Positions 41,449 to 49,648 of a DNA stretch of 64,000 nucleotides are shown piece by piece. Source of the DNA: Oscillospiraceae bacterium (GTDB lineage: Bacteria > Bacillota > Clostridia > Oscillospirales > Oscillospiraceae); the NCBI GenBank assembly GCA_031261325.1, contig JAISKH010000067.1, positions 59,171 to 123,170 of the forward strand, written 5' to 3'. How positions within the stretch are numbered: the stretch's first letter is position 1; every line of letters begins with the position of its first letter. Under the pieces are notes generated by a model. The model searched no databases, was not told the DNA's origin, and was given only the letters and a program-made list of their open reading frames with translations. The position numbers were made by a program, and so were the translations under genes.

Positions 41449-43911
41449 ATGGCAAACTTTGACCTACCCATTTCCGACCGTGTTCAAGACCTGAGGGACA
41501 AGAGGAAACGCATCAACAAGGACCTGCGCCTGAATGTCGAGCGCAACCGCATACTCACGGAATACTACAAGACGCACGAGGGGCAGTACCCGATTCTCAA
41601 GCGCGCGGGGTATCTGTACGACTGGTGCGCCACGAGGGAGATTAACGTCGACGACGACGACATTTTCCTCGGCGACGCGGGTCCGCACACGCGCACGGTG
41701 CACTTTGACATCGAGCAGACGGGCGCGATGTGGTTCCGCAGCAACTTCGGCGACACGGACGAGCGGTTCCGCGCCGCTTGGCAGGTTCCGGGCAGCGTGT
41801 GGGTGTCCGACGAGGAGCGCGAATACCTGCTGAAAGCCGCGGACTTCTGGGAGGACAACGACATCGGCGCGACGGCGCGCGGACTGTTCCCGGACGAATT
41901 TTTCGCGGGTCCCATGGGCGCGTTCGCCAAGTTCTTAAACGGCTCGTACCCCGGGCACTTTACGCCCAACTATGAGAAGGTGGTGCTCACGGGCTTCGGC
42001 GCGGTGCGCGACGAGGCGAAGGCAAAGCTCGCGGAGATTAAGGCGCACACGACGACCGATAACGTCCGCCAAGACCTGTTCTACCGCGCGATGGTCAAGA
42101 CGTGCGACGCGATTATCCTCATGAGCCGTCGTTACGCGGAGGGTTGCCGCGAAAAGGCAAAGACGGCGACGGCGGAGCGCGCGGCGGAGCTGCTGAAAAT
42201 GGCGGATTCGTGCGACTGGATTTTGGAAAATCCCGCGCGCAACTTCTGGGAGGGTTGTCAGGCTATACTGTTCTACCAGAATCTCCTAACGGCGGAGGGC
42301 GTGCATTGGGCGGATTCCCCCGCGCTTATCGACAGCTATCTCGGCGGACTCGTCGAGAACGACATCGCGACGGGCGCAATCACGCGCGAGGAAGCGCAGG
42401 ACTACGCCGACGCGTTCATTCTGCAAATCGGCAACCAGATTATCATGTTCCCGAAGCCCAATAACGACCAGCTAATCGCGGCGCATAACGAGGGCAAGAC
42501 CCTGTACGACCTGCAAGGCGGCGGGCAAAACGTCGCGGCGGGTTCGCTCATCACACTCGGCGGGCAGAAGTCGGACGGAACGGGCGACTACAATCTGGCG
42601 ACGGAGCTGTTCCTGCTGTCGTATTACCGTCTGCGCGTCGCGGAGCCGAGCCTTGCGCTGCGCGTCAACAAGCACACGCCCGACCGCATTTGGGAACTGG
42701 GCATTGCTTGCAGTAAGCGTTCCGGCGGGTTGCCGCAATTCAACAACGACGACGTTATTATTCAGCAGTTGCTTGACAAGGGCGTGCCGATTGAGGACGC
42801 GCGGAGATACGGCATATTCGGCTGCGTCGAGCCTGCCGTCGGCGGCAAGGAGTGGTCGATGGCTTCCAACTGCGGCGCGTTCGGCGGCGGCACAGGCATG
42901 TTGCAGACGTTGCAGACGGTCATTCACGGCAACCGCGACCCGATGTCGGGCATGGAAAGACCGGGCGACGCGAAAAAGCTTTACGAATACGAAACCTTTG
43001 AGGAGATTCAAGCCGAATTTGTGCGCTTGGCAAAGGCGGGGTTGGACAACATGGCGCGCATGAACCATTTCGCCGCGTTTGTCTTTGAAACCGCGTGGCC
43101 GGCTCCGTCCGTTTCAACCATGACCGAGGGCTGCATGGAGTCGGGCAAGGACGTTACGTGGGGCGGGGCGAAGTACAACGGCACGGGCACGATGACGAAC
43201 GCAATCGCGACCGTCACCGACAGTCTGTACGTTATCAAGAAGCTCTGCTTTGAGGACAAGAGCGTCACGACGCGCGAGCTTTATGACGCGATTGCCGCCA
43301 ACTGGGAGGGGCACGAGCTGCTCCGCCTGAAAATCCTGAACGAAGTTCCGTTCTACGGGAACGACAACGACGCGCCCGACGCGCTGGCGACATGGGTGAC
43401 GGATTTCTGGCTCAGTTACGCCAATTCGCTGCCGGGACCGAACCACGGGCACGTTAACATGGGAATACTCGACCTCGCGTGGGTTGCGGGCGGCAAGCGC
43501 ACATGGGCGACGCCCGACGGCAGAAAGACGGGCGAAACGCTGTCTCCGTCGGCGGACCCGCGTCCCGACGCGGTTAAAAACGGTCCGCTGTCTTACGTGA
43601 AGAGCGTCGCGAAGCTTCCTTGGGATAAGGCGACATGCGGCGGGGCGATTAACCTGCGGTTTGACGCGAACTCCGTGCGCGGCGAGGAAGCGACGGCAAA
43701 GGTTCGTGAGCTGATTCAGTCGTTCTTCACGATGGGCGGGATTCAGTTCCACTTCACGGTGGCGGACACCGAGGTTATGCGCGCGGCGCAGAAGAGTCCG
43801 CAGGATTATCAGGATTTGATTGTGCGCATCGCGGGCTTCTCCGCGTACTTCACGCACCTCCCGTTCGACGACCAGGAGAACTACATCGCGCGTTATGAGA
43901 TTATGGTGTAA
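41449..43911 (+). CDS. Glycyl radical enzyme, eliminase-type, substrate unknown
   Basis: An 820-residue member of the pyruvate formate-lyase superfamily. The active-site thiyl residue is Cys459 in YGIFGCVEPAVGG, with the CxE motif (Glu461) used by C-O, C-N and C-S eliminases. The radical Gly is Gly796 in VRIAGFSAYFTHLPFDDQ, 25 residues from the end, as usual. The start region has a PFL domain pattern (RVQDLRDKRKRINKDLRLNV). It is not pyruvate formate-lyase, which has adjacent Cys-Cys. Candidates are diol, choline, hydroxyproline, isethionate or arylacetate-type enzymes, or an uncharacterised class. There are no shell-protein genes nearby, so a microcompartment is unlikely. Confidence 0.9.
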   Translation: MANFDLPISDRVQDLRDKRKRINKDLRLNVERNRILTEYYKTHEGQYPILKRAGYLYDWCATREINVDDDDIFLGDAGPHTRTVHFDIEQTGAMWFRSNFGDTDERFRAAWQVPGSVWVSDEEREYLLKAADFWEDNDIGATARGLFPDEFFAGPMGAFAKFLNGSYPGHFTPNYEKVVLTGFGAVRDEAKAKLAEIKAHTTTDNVRQDLFYRAMVKTCDAIILMSRRYAEGCREKAKTATAERAAELLKMADSCDWILENPARNFWEGCQAILFYQNLLTAEGVHWADSPALIDSYLGGLVENDIATGAITREEAQDYADAFILQIGNQIIMFPKPNNDQLIAAHNEGKTLYDLQGGGQNVAAGSLITLGGQKSDGTGDYNLATELFLLSYYRLRVAEPSLALRVNKHTPDRIWELGIACSKRSGGLPQFNNDDVIIQQLLDKGVPIEDARRYGIFGCVEPAVGGKEWSMASNCGAFGGGTGMLQTLQTVIHGNRDPMSGMERPGDAKKLYEYETFEEIQAEFVRLAKAGLDNMARMNHFAAFVFETAWPAPSVSTMTEGCMESGKDVTWGGAKYNGTGTMTNAIATVTDSLYVIKKLCFEDKSVTTRELYDAIAANWEGHELLRLKILNEVPFYGNDNDAPDALATWVTDFWLSYANSLPGPNHGHVNMGILDLAWVAGGKRTWATPDGRKTGETLSPSADPRPDAVKNGPLSYVKSVAKLPWDKATCGGAINLRFDANSVRGEEATAKVRELIQSFFTMGGIQFHFTVADTEVMRAAQKSPQDYQDLIVRIAGFSAYFTHLPFDDQENYIARYEIMV

Positions 43912-43928
43912 GGGTTTTTGCAATTAAA

Positions 43929-43964
43929 CAAGCCCGCAAGTGCCGTATGGCACTTGCGGGCTTG
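43929..43964 (+). terminator. Strong hairpin after the glycyl radical enzyme gene
   Basis: A perfect 16-bp stem (CAAGCCCGCAAGTGCC and its complement) with a GTAT loop. The following T content is weak (TCGTTG). Confidence 0.7.
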
Positions 43965-43982
43965 TCGTTGTGGGATAGGCAA

Positions 43983-44017
43983 CAAAGAAACCGGGCGTTC
44001 CCTCCCGGTTCTTTGCA
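43983..44017 (-). terminator. Terminator-like hairpin after the decayed small gene
   Basis: Minus strand stem AAAGAACCGGG/CCCGGTTTCTTT followed by GTTG. Confidence 0.55.
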
Positions 44018-44023
44018 GGGTGA

Positions 44024-44188
44024 TTAGTCCTTCTTCTGCCAGAGCAGACTGATTCTTGTGTACAAATCAAGTACACAAGCCACGATGGCAAGCCACGGCG
44101 GCGCGGTCACTCCAAGGCAGAGCAGGAAAAGCTACAATATAACTAATCCCACGTCCACCATGGAGATGACCTTTATAATTTTTTTAAT
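44024..44188 (-). pseudogene. Decayed small membrane protein gene (ATT start, in-frame TAG)
   Basis: A frame of 55 codons on the minus strand lies just after a strong ribosome site (AAAGGAGTG, 8 nt away) but begins with ATT. Codon 19 is TAG (44132-44134). The frame continues as credible membrane protein sequence on both sides: KKIIKVISMVDVGLVIL before, LFLLCLGVTAPPWLAIVACV after, ending LWQKKD and TAA. A hairpin terminator follows. Losing both the start and codon 19 suggests decay; amber readthrough from an ATT start is less likely. The neighbouring minus-strand zinc-ribbon gene reads towards it. Confidence 0.5.
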
Positions 44189-44253
44189 AAAAATCACTCC
44201 TTTGGTTTGTATTTCCCAGTTTTATATGTGCACCTACAAAGGCTGAGAGCATG

Positions 44254-44640
44254 TTAATCGCTGTCAAATACATCGACTTTTGTGCAACTTTCCATTCGCG
44301 GCAGAAAAATACCCGCACCCCAATCAACACTATATCGCCCACCATTACTCGCATCTACTGTTGCCTTGCAATTAAGTGTATTTCCATCCTGATAAAAACC
44401 GATTTCAGTTGGTTCATCCACCTCAAACTCAATCACCGAGCTAGATTTACCTCTCGCTAATTCTCTTCCCGACTTCATTTTCAGTATGCGAACAGTTGTT
44501 GGTGCAGTTGGGTGACGACCAATCTTAATTCGCACCTTGCCATCCAAGCGGGTACTACTTATCGGATACGCGCACTTCGGGCAATTTGCCGCTTTGTCGG
44601 AAACCTCTTGTCCACATTCGGGGCATTTAATAAGTGCCAC
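44254..44640 (-). CDS. Zinc-ribbon protein with beta-sandwich-like tail
   Basis: A 128-residue protein. Residues 1-30 form a zinc ribbon (CPECGQEVSDKAANCPKC); the rest (KVRIKIGRHPTAPTTVRILK, then ARGKSSSVIEFEVDEPTEIG) looks like a small beta-sandwich. Such zinc-ribbon fusions are common in Clostridia and usually without assigned function. The start is a GTG with AAAGGAGAATTTCT upstream. A perfect promoter lies at 44677-44705. GC content is clearly lower than that of neighbours, which suggests recent acquisition together with the divergent regulator gene. Confidence 0.75.
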   Translation of the reverse strand: MALIKCPECGQEVSDKAANCPKCAYPISSTRLDGKVRIKIGRHPTAPTTVRILKMKSGRELARGKSSSVIEFEVDEPTEIGFYQDGNTLNCKATVDASNGGRYSVDWGAGIFLPRMESCTKVDVFDSD

Positions 44641-44676
44641 AGAAATTCTCCTTTACAATATAATAACCCTGCCCCC

Positions 44677-44705
44677 ATTATACGACACATAATCCGTGTT
44701 GTCAA
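44677..44705 (-). promoter_or_regulatory. Consensus promoter of the zinc-ribbon gene
   Basis: Minus strand TTGACA, 17-bp spacer, TATAAT. Confidence 0.8.
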
Positions 44706-44766
44706 CACATATTCGCTTTTATTAAAAACACGCCTAACTTGTTATGATAGCGGTTGGGGTGATATT

Positions 44767-45090
44767 ATGGAGAATCTGAAAAAGCTGCGCGAGGAGCGCG
44801 GAATAAGCCAACAAAGGCTCGCCGAGCACATCGGTACCAATCAGCAGAATATCCACAGGTACGAGCACGGCTTTTATGAGCCTGACATACGAACGCTTAA
44901 GCTGTTGGCGGATTTTTTCGATACCTCAATTGACTTTCTCGTCGGTGCGACAAATAACAGGCGGCGCATTGAACCGCTCGAAAAATACGGATTGTCCGAG
45001 GACGAAATTGCCGTTATCGACGCGCTTAGGCGGCTGTCCGCGAAACAACGAAAGTGTGTTGACGTTTTGTTGGATACATTCTCGGAATAA
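44767..45090 (+). CDS. XRE-family helix-turn-helix regulator
   Basis: A 107-residue regulator with an N-terminal Cro/C1-type HTH (LKKLREERGISQQRLAEHIG, then TNQQNIHRYEHGFYEPDI, residues 1-60), the sequence DTSIDFLVGATN, and a short helical C-terminal part (EKYGLSEDEIAVIDALRRLS) probably for dimerisation. The ribosome site is weak (GGGGTGAT). It is divergent from the zinc-ribbon gene, with 126 bp between them, and may control it. It is somewhat AT-richer than the average of the window. Confidence 0.88.
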   Translation: MENLKKLREERGISQQRLAEHIGTNQQNIHRYEHGFYEPDIRTLKLLADFFDTSIDFLVGATNNRRRIEPLEKYGLSEDEIAVIDALRRLSAKQRKCVDVLLDTFSE

Positions 45091-45091
45091 C

Positions 45092-45119
45092 AAAAAAGCA
45101 CCGCTTTCGCGGTGCTTTT
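45092..45119. terminator. Bidirectional terminator
   Basis: Stem AAAAGCACCGC/GCGGTGCTTTT. Ends the regulator gene on the plus strand and, with TTTTTTG, the five-gene operon on the minus strand. Confidence 0.9.
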
Positions 45120-45136
45120 GCTGTTTATTTCGCCGC

Positions 45137-46120
45137 TCACTCAACACGACTGCGCGCGTAGTCGAAGAAGAAGTCGCGCACTAGGTCGCGGCGCTCCGCC
45201 GCTTCGGGCGAGTTGTCGCCCATGCCGCCGCCCATCGCGGCAAACGTGAAGTCGCCGCCCGGGGCGTAGGTGTCCACATAATCGACGAGCGCGTCCTTCA
45301 GCTTTTGTTTATCGACGCTCTTGCCGCCAAGCTCGCCCTGACTGTCCCAGCAGCCGGACATGACGAGCTTGCCGCAATATTTGCGCTTGATTGCCTTGCA
45401 GTCGTTGCTGATTTGCACGGGGTTCCATTCGCGCACGCCGAGTTCAAGCCAGTCGTCGATGAATTGCTCCGACTTGCCGCAGTCGTGGCGGTTGATGAAC
45501 GCGCCGTTTTCCAGCGCAAGGTCGCAATGCAGCTTGTGGAACGGCTTGAAGAATTTGCGGTACATGTCGAGCGAGAAGAACGGGGCGCGATACGCCGCGT
45601 CGTCGTCCATCAGTATGTAAATGTCGGGCTTCACGTAATGGAATATGTCTTTCATAACCTCAACGTAGAACGTGGAGATGTGCGTCAACAGCGCGATTAC
45701 CTCCTCGGGTTCCTCGTACAGCGCGAGCAGGGCTTTCTCAAAGCCCATGAGCGCGACGAGCGTCAGGAAATAGTCGCCGCCGTCCGTCACGACCGCGACC
45801 TGTGAGCGGTCAATGTTCGCGGAGCGCGCCTTGTAATACGCTTCCTTGTCGCGCCCCGAAAGGTCGGGCAGCTTAACAACGTCGCGCCATTTTGTAATGT
45901 CGTCGAGCACGACGACGCCGGGTTTCGGCATCGCGCCAAAGCCGTTGTCGGGGCTGCCGACGTATGTCACGCCCAGACCCGTCACGACGGGACCGTTCGG
46001 CGCGGCTTGCGGCGTGAGCAGTTCGTCCGTCACGCCCGCCATGTAAGGCTCGAACATGGACGGCACGTACTCATAAGGCTCATGCCGCAACATGCGCAAA
46101 TAATTCTCTTTCGGAGTCAT
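45137..46120 (-). CDS. UroD/MtaA-like methyltransferase-type protein (1)
   Basis: A 327-residue protein of the uroporphyrinogen decarboxylase superfamily. It starts MTPKENYLRMLRHEPYEYVP, the common opening of corrinoid-dependent methyltransferases of the MtaA/CmuA group. The zinc-site motif is HDCG (INRHDCGKSEQF); DIYILMDDDAAYRAPFFS and KLVMSGCWDSQGEL follow the family pattern. It is last in the five-gene operon. True UroD (heme synthesis) is unlikely: its substrate-binding Arg/Asp pattern is absent. No corrinoid protein gene is in the window, so the methyl carrier, if any, is elsewhere. The ribosome site is GGAGG. Confidence 0.85.
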   Translation of the reverse strand: MTPKENYLRMLRHEPYEYVPSMFEPYMAGVTDELLTPQAAPNGPVVTGLGVTYVGSPDNGFGAMPKPGVVVLDDITKWRDVVKLPDLSGRDKEAYYKARSANIDRSQVAVVTDGGDYFLTLVALMGFEKALLALYEEPEEVIALLTHISTFYVEVMKDIFHYVKPDIYILMDDDAAYRAPFFSLDMYRKFFKPFHKLHCDLALENGAFINRHDCGKSEQFIDDWLELGVREWNPVQISNDCKAIKRKYCGKLVMSGCWDSQGELGGKSVDKQKLKDALVDYVDTYAPGGDFTFAAMGGGMGDNSPEAAERRDLVRDFFFDYARSRVE

Positions 46121-46155
46121 AAAAAAATCCTCCCAGTTATTCTATCTAACGTCCC

Positions 46156-46190
46156 CAATTGTCAATTGTCCATTGTCAATTGTCAATTAT
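46156..46190. repeat. Heptanucleotide repeat array
   Basis: About five tandem copies of ATTGTCA/ATTGTCC, same family as the arrays at 5846-5959. Confidence 0.65.
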
Positions 46191-46522
46191 CCAACAGGTG
46201 GTTTGAAGTATGTCTGCGGGGGCGCGTCGGGTCCGCCTATGCGGTACACCTCGCCCGTTTCCTTGCGCTTGAAGAACACGCGCTGGTTAATCGGGTAGTG
46301 CATCGTAATCGCGCCGTTCGGACACGCGGCGATGCAGCAGCCGCAGAACCAACACTCGTCGGGGTAGATAACAATCGGCGGCTCGCCCGCCGCGGGGTTC
46401 GGCATGATTGTCTGCGTGCGGCAATGCCGCGTGCACTCGTTGCAGCCGACGCACTTTTCCGCGTCAATCGACACGGTTTGGTTCGGCGCAATCGGGTTCG
46501 GTACCAAATACGCTTCCGCCAT
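46187..46522 (-). CDS. Two-cluster ferredoxin, AprB-like partner of the flavoprotein
   Basis: A 111-residue protein with two [4Fe-4S] motifs: CVGCNECTRHC (about residues 24-34) and CWFCGCCIAACP (about 57-68). The C-terminal tail (HYPINQRVFFKRKETGEVYR) resembles that of adenylylsulfate reductase beta subunits. It starts one nucleotide after the stop of the flavoprotein gene and has the ribosome site GGAGGGCAAATAAC, so the two are translated together. It probably carries electrons to or from the flavoprotein. Confidence 0.88.
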   Translation of the reverse strand: MAEAYLVPNPIAPNQTVSIDAEKCVGCNECTRHCRTQTIMPNPAAGEPPIVIYPDECWFCGCCIAACPNGAITMHYPINQRVFFKRKETGEVYRIGGPDAPPQTYFKPPVG

Positions 46523-46523
46523 G

Positions 46524-48485
46524 TTATTTGCCCTCCTTTTCCTGCGCGCGGCAGTTCTCATAGTTTTCCTTGTACGTCGGCGCGTATGGCGCTTTCAGCC
46601 ACCAACCGTCGTCTCTGTAAGTGCGCAGCAGCTCGCCGTCAGACAGCTTCGCGAACAGGAGCTTGTCTTTCGCGACGCCCTCCTCCTCCGTCTCGAAGTT
46701 CGCGAGGCAGAGGTAGAGATAAATTTCCGCGACGGTGACGCGGCTCTCGGCTTCCAGTACGCGCGCCAGCTCGTGCGGATTTCGCGCGTAGGTGAGCTGC
46801 ATTTCGTGCTTTTTAATGCTGTCCAGCCACATGAGTCCGTGCTTACACAGCGCGACGGAGCGGAACTCGCCGCAGTCCTGCTGCATGACGCGGTTCATGC
46901 CCATCCACAGCTCTTTCCAGCTGACAGCCGCTTCGGGGTTGCCCATGCGGTTGACGGGGGCGTACACGCGCGCCTTTTCCGCGGAAACCTGCGTCTCGCT
47001 GATTTGCCCGTGCGTCACCTTTAGCGCGTACTCCGCCGCGCGGTTGCCCGCGTATGCGCCGGAAGAACCCGCAACCGCGCCGCCCTGCCCCGATTCGGAA
47101 CCGGACGCGAACAATCCCGCGACGTTTGACATTTGGTTCCAGTCGGTCGCTATGCCCTTAAGCGTGTCGGCTTTCCAGAACTTATTGTTGTCCGGCTCGC
47201 CCTGGAACCAGTCTTTCCATTGATTGCCGAAGTTCTCGGGCGACATTATCGGGCACATCAGCATGTCGGTCTCGGGGTTAAAGCCCGCTTTGTTGTAGTA
47301 ATCGTACACGGCGAAGCGCGTTCTGCCCTCGTTGCCGACCATCAGCCCCCATATTCCGCGCCGCTCGTGCTCGGGGAGCGACGAGATGTCCGCCCAGAGG
47401 GGCAACTCGTAGTAGCCGCTGCGGATTAGCTCGGGGTCGATGAACGGCGTCGGGCGGTTCATGCTCATAAATCGCTCGCCCGGCGCGGGGAGCGTGCGCT
47501 CCTCGATTGTCGTAATCGGGTTGCCCTGCGAGTCCACCCACGGGATAACCTTGCCCCTGTTATCGACTATTGTGCACGGGTGCCACGTGTTGTCGGGGTT
47601 GCCTATGCCGTACCACGGCCAGCCGAAGGGTCCCGTCATCATCGTCTGCCCGAACGACTGCTCGCTGTACAGCTCCGCGCCCGCGTTCCACGCCATCGCA
47701 ACGCCGTCGCCCGTGTTGCGCGGGTCGGCGCGGTAGCCGTTGGCGAACATTTCGGAGTTGAACGTCCACGTCTGCGTGCCCTGCATGGACACGCCCGCCG
47801 TGCTGATAATCACGCACTTCGCTTGGAACACGTAGAACTCGCCCGTTTCCTCGTTCAGTCCCGTCGCGCCGACGATTCGCCCGCCGGACTTGCCGTCCTC
47901 GGTCAGCAGCGATGTTATCATGACGCGCTCGTAAAGCTCCGCGTTCGGCTCGCTGACCAATCCGTCGCGCATGTGCCGCTTCAGCGACGCGCCGCCGCGC
48001 AGCCTGATTGACGACCGCGTTTTGTAGTCGTAGGCGTACATGACTTTCGTCTTATCGTCACGGAACGGCGCGCCCTTAAACTCGTCCTCCTCGTCGCGGA
48101 AGTGCAAGCCGAGCTTTTCCAGCTCAAGCAGGTTTTCCCACGAGCCTTTCATGTGTATGTAAGACCTGTGGTCGCGGCGCGGCATGAAGTAGTTTTCCTC
48201 GTGCGGCAGCTCCATAACCTCCTCGGGCGTAATGGCGCAGTCGGGGTTGGAATAGCAGTCGAGATAGTGGTCAAGTCCGCTGCCGCCGCTGCCGCTGATG
48301 TCCACGGGCGACTTATCGACGACCGCGACCTTTACGCCGCGCCGCGCCGCCATAAGCCCCGCCATCGCTCCCGCGACGCCCGCGCCGATGATGAGCACGT
48401 CCGTTTCGATTCGGTTCTCAACGTCGTACCTGACGGGGTACGGCCACTTAGCCGGCGCGCTGCCGTAGTTGAACTGCTCTGTCAT
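46524..48485 (-). CDS. FAD flavoprotein of the AprA / fumarate reductase family
   Basis: A 653-residue flavoprotein. The FAD motif is DVLIIGAGVAGAMAGLMAAR near residue 30. Further blocks are SGSGGSGLDHYLD, SIRLRGGASLKRHMRDGL, AKCVIISTAGVSMQG, NTGDGVAMAWNAGAEL and GLFASGSESGQGGAVAGSSG, the flavin-closing segment. The C-terminal helical part (NRVMQQDCGEFRS...) is that of the FrdA/AprA family. Length and the adjacent two-cluster ferredoxin are closest to AprAB, but no sulfate-reduction genes (sat, dsr) are nearby, so the substrate is probably different. The ATG at 48485 follows AAGGCG. Confidence 0.85.
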   Translation of the reverse strand: MTEQFNYGSAPAKWPYPVRYDVENRIETDVLIIGAGVAGAMAGLMAARRGVKVAVVDKSPVDISGSGGSGLDHYLDCYSNPDCAITPEEVMELPHEENYFMPRRDHRSYIHMKGSWENLLELEKLGLHFRDEEDEFKGAPFRDDKTKVMYAYDYKTRSSIRLRGGASLKRHMRDGLVSEPNAELYERVMITSLLTEDGKSGGRIVGATGLNEETGEFYVFQAKCVIISTAGVSMQGTQTWTFNSEMFANGYRADPRNTGDGVAMAWNAGAELYSEQSFGQTMMTGPFGWPWYGIGNPDNTWHPCTIVDNRGKVIPWVDSQGNPITTIEERTLPAPGERFMSMNRPTPFIDPELIRSGYYELPLWADISSLPEHERRGIWGLMVGNEGRTRFAVYDYYNKAGFNPETDMLMCPIMSPENFGNQWKDWFQGEPDNNKFWKADTLKGIATDWNQMSNVAGLFASGSESGQGGAVAGSSGAYAGNRAAEYALKVTHGQISETQVSAEKARVYAPVNRMGNPEAAVSWKELWMGMNRVMQQDCGEFRSVALCKHGLMWLDSIKKHEMQLTYARNPHELARVLEAESRVTVAEIYLYLCLANFETEEEGVAKDKLLFAKLSDGELLRTYRDDGWWLKAPYAPTYKENYENCRAQEKEGK

Positions 48486-48507
48486 AGGTTCGCCTTCTTT
48501 CATGTAA

Positions 48508-49548
48508 TTATTGCCGTTCGTAGAACTCGCCGCAATACCGCGCGGCTTCTCCGCTTACAATCGCGTTGCGGCGCGCGGCTTCCGCGTCTCCCGTCGGCAC
48601 GAGATAGCCGCCCGCGAACGCGTAACCGCCGCCGGGCGCGAGCGCGTCAATCACGTCGCGCACGGACTGCCGAATTTCCTCGTCCGTAACGTCGGCTTCG
48701 AGCAATCTGCCGCGCGCGTCCCACCCGCCCGTAATCGCGAGCTTGTTGCCGTATTTGCGCTTTATTCCCGCAAGGTCGTTGCACGACTGCGCGGGGTCCC
48801 AGCCGTTTATCCCCATATCGACGAGCATGTCAAGCACGCCCTCGCACTTGCCGCAATTGTGCATCGTCATCGGCAGTCCGCGCTCGCGTCCGCGCCTTGC
48901 GAACTTGGCGTGGTGCGGCAGGATAAACTCGCGGTACATGTCGGCGGAGATGAACGGGCTGTTCCAAGCGGCGGTGTCGTCCGCGAGCATGAGAATGTCG
49001 GGCTTTACAATATCGAGCGTCGCGTCCGCAATCTTCATGTAAAACTCAGACAGGTAGTCGAGCAGCTCATGCACCGCGTCAGGCTCCTCGTAGAACGCGA
49101 GCAAGCCGTCCTCAAACCCCATGAACGACATCAGGAGCTGAAAATACCCGACGTGCAGGCTTAGAAACAGCGCGGTCTGCGTCCTGTCAATGCCCTGCTT
49201 TTCAAGAGCGGGCAGGCACATGCGCTCCCAGTCTATGCCGCCGAGGTCGGGAGCCTTGATAACCTCGCGCCAGCGCGGCAGCTTTTCTAGCGGCAGGATA
49301 AACTCGCTGTTGTCGGGAATTAACGCCTGTCCCGTCGATTCCGTGGGCAGGTAGTTAACGCCCCAAATGTCGCGCCCGCCGCCGTTCACTCGGTGCGCCG
49401 CCAGCATCGGCGGCTCGAACATCGCGTTCGCGGGCGGCGGCGCGTCCTGCGCGGGCGGACCGTAGGTGTAGTGCGGCACCCACTCCGGCACCTCGCCCCT
49501 AAGCACCGTCAGATAGTTCTCGCGCGGAGTAAGCTTGTGCAGTCCCAT
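48508..49548 (-). CDS. UroD/MtaA-like methyltransferase-type protein (2)
   Basis: A 346-residue member of the same family as the gene at 45137, with the opening LTPRENYLTVLRGEVPEWVP, the zinc motif HNCG (MTMHNCGKCEGVLDML), ILMLADDTAAWNSPFIS and KLAITGGWDARGRLL. The two are clearly paralogous yet well diverged, which suggests different partners or substrates rather than a recent duplication. It lies between the reductase and flavoprotein genes. The ribosome site GGGGGCGG precedes the ATG. Confidence 0.85.
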   Translation of the reverse strand: MGLHKLTPRENYLTVLRGEVPEWVPHYTYGPPAQDAPPPANAMFEPPMLAAHRVNGGGRDIWGVNYLPTESTGQALIPDNSEFILPLEKLPRWREVIKAPDLGGIDWERMCLPALEKQGIDRTQTALFLSLHVGYFQLLMSFMGFEDGLLAFYEEPDAVHELLDYLSEFYMKIADATLDIVKPDILMLADDTAAWNSPFISADMYREFILPHHAKFARRGRERGLPMTMHNCGKCEGVLDMLVDMGINGWDPAQSCNDLAGIKRKYGNKLAITGGWDARGRLLEADVTDEEIRQSVRDVIDALAPGGGYAFAGGYLVPTGDAEAARRNAIVSGEAARYCGEFYERQ

Positions 49549-49648
49549 AATCCGCCCCCAAAATCAAAATGTAAGGTTGCGCGCCAAGCGCAATGCCCCA
49601 TCGTCCAATCCCGTATCTGTTATTTGTTATCCGTTAACCGTTATCTGT

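Noticed and set aside
41449..43911. Pyruvate formate-lyase (pflB)
   Set aside because: The active site has a single Cys followed by Val-Glu instead of the Cys-Cys pair, and the activase has extra ferredoxin clusters.
45137..46120. Heme-synthesis uroporphyrinogen decarboxylase (hemE)
   Set aside because: The typical HemE substrate-binding motifs are absent, the HxCG zinc motif is present, and three divergent paralogues are linked to redox genes rather than heme genes.
46187..48485. True adenylylsulfate reductase AprAB of sulfate reduction
   Set aside because: Subunit plan is similar, but no sat, dsr or qmo genes are nearby, and the neighbours are UroD-like and OYE-type genes.
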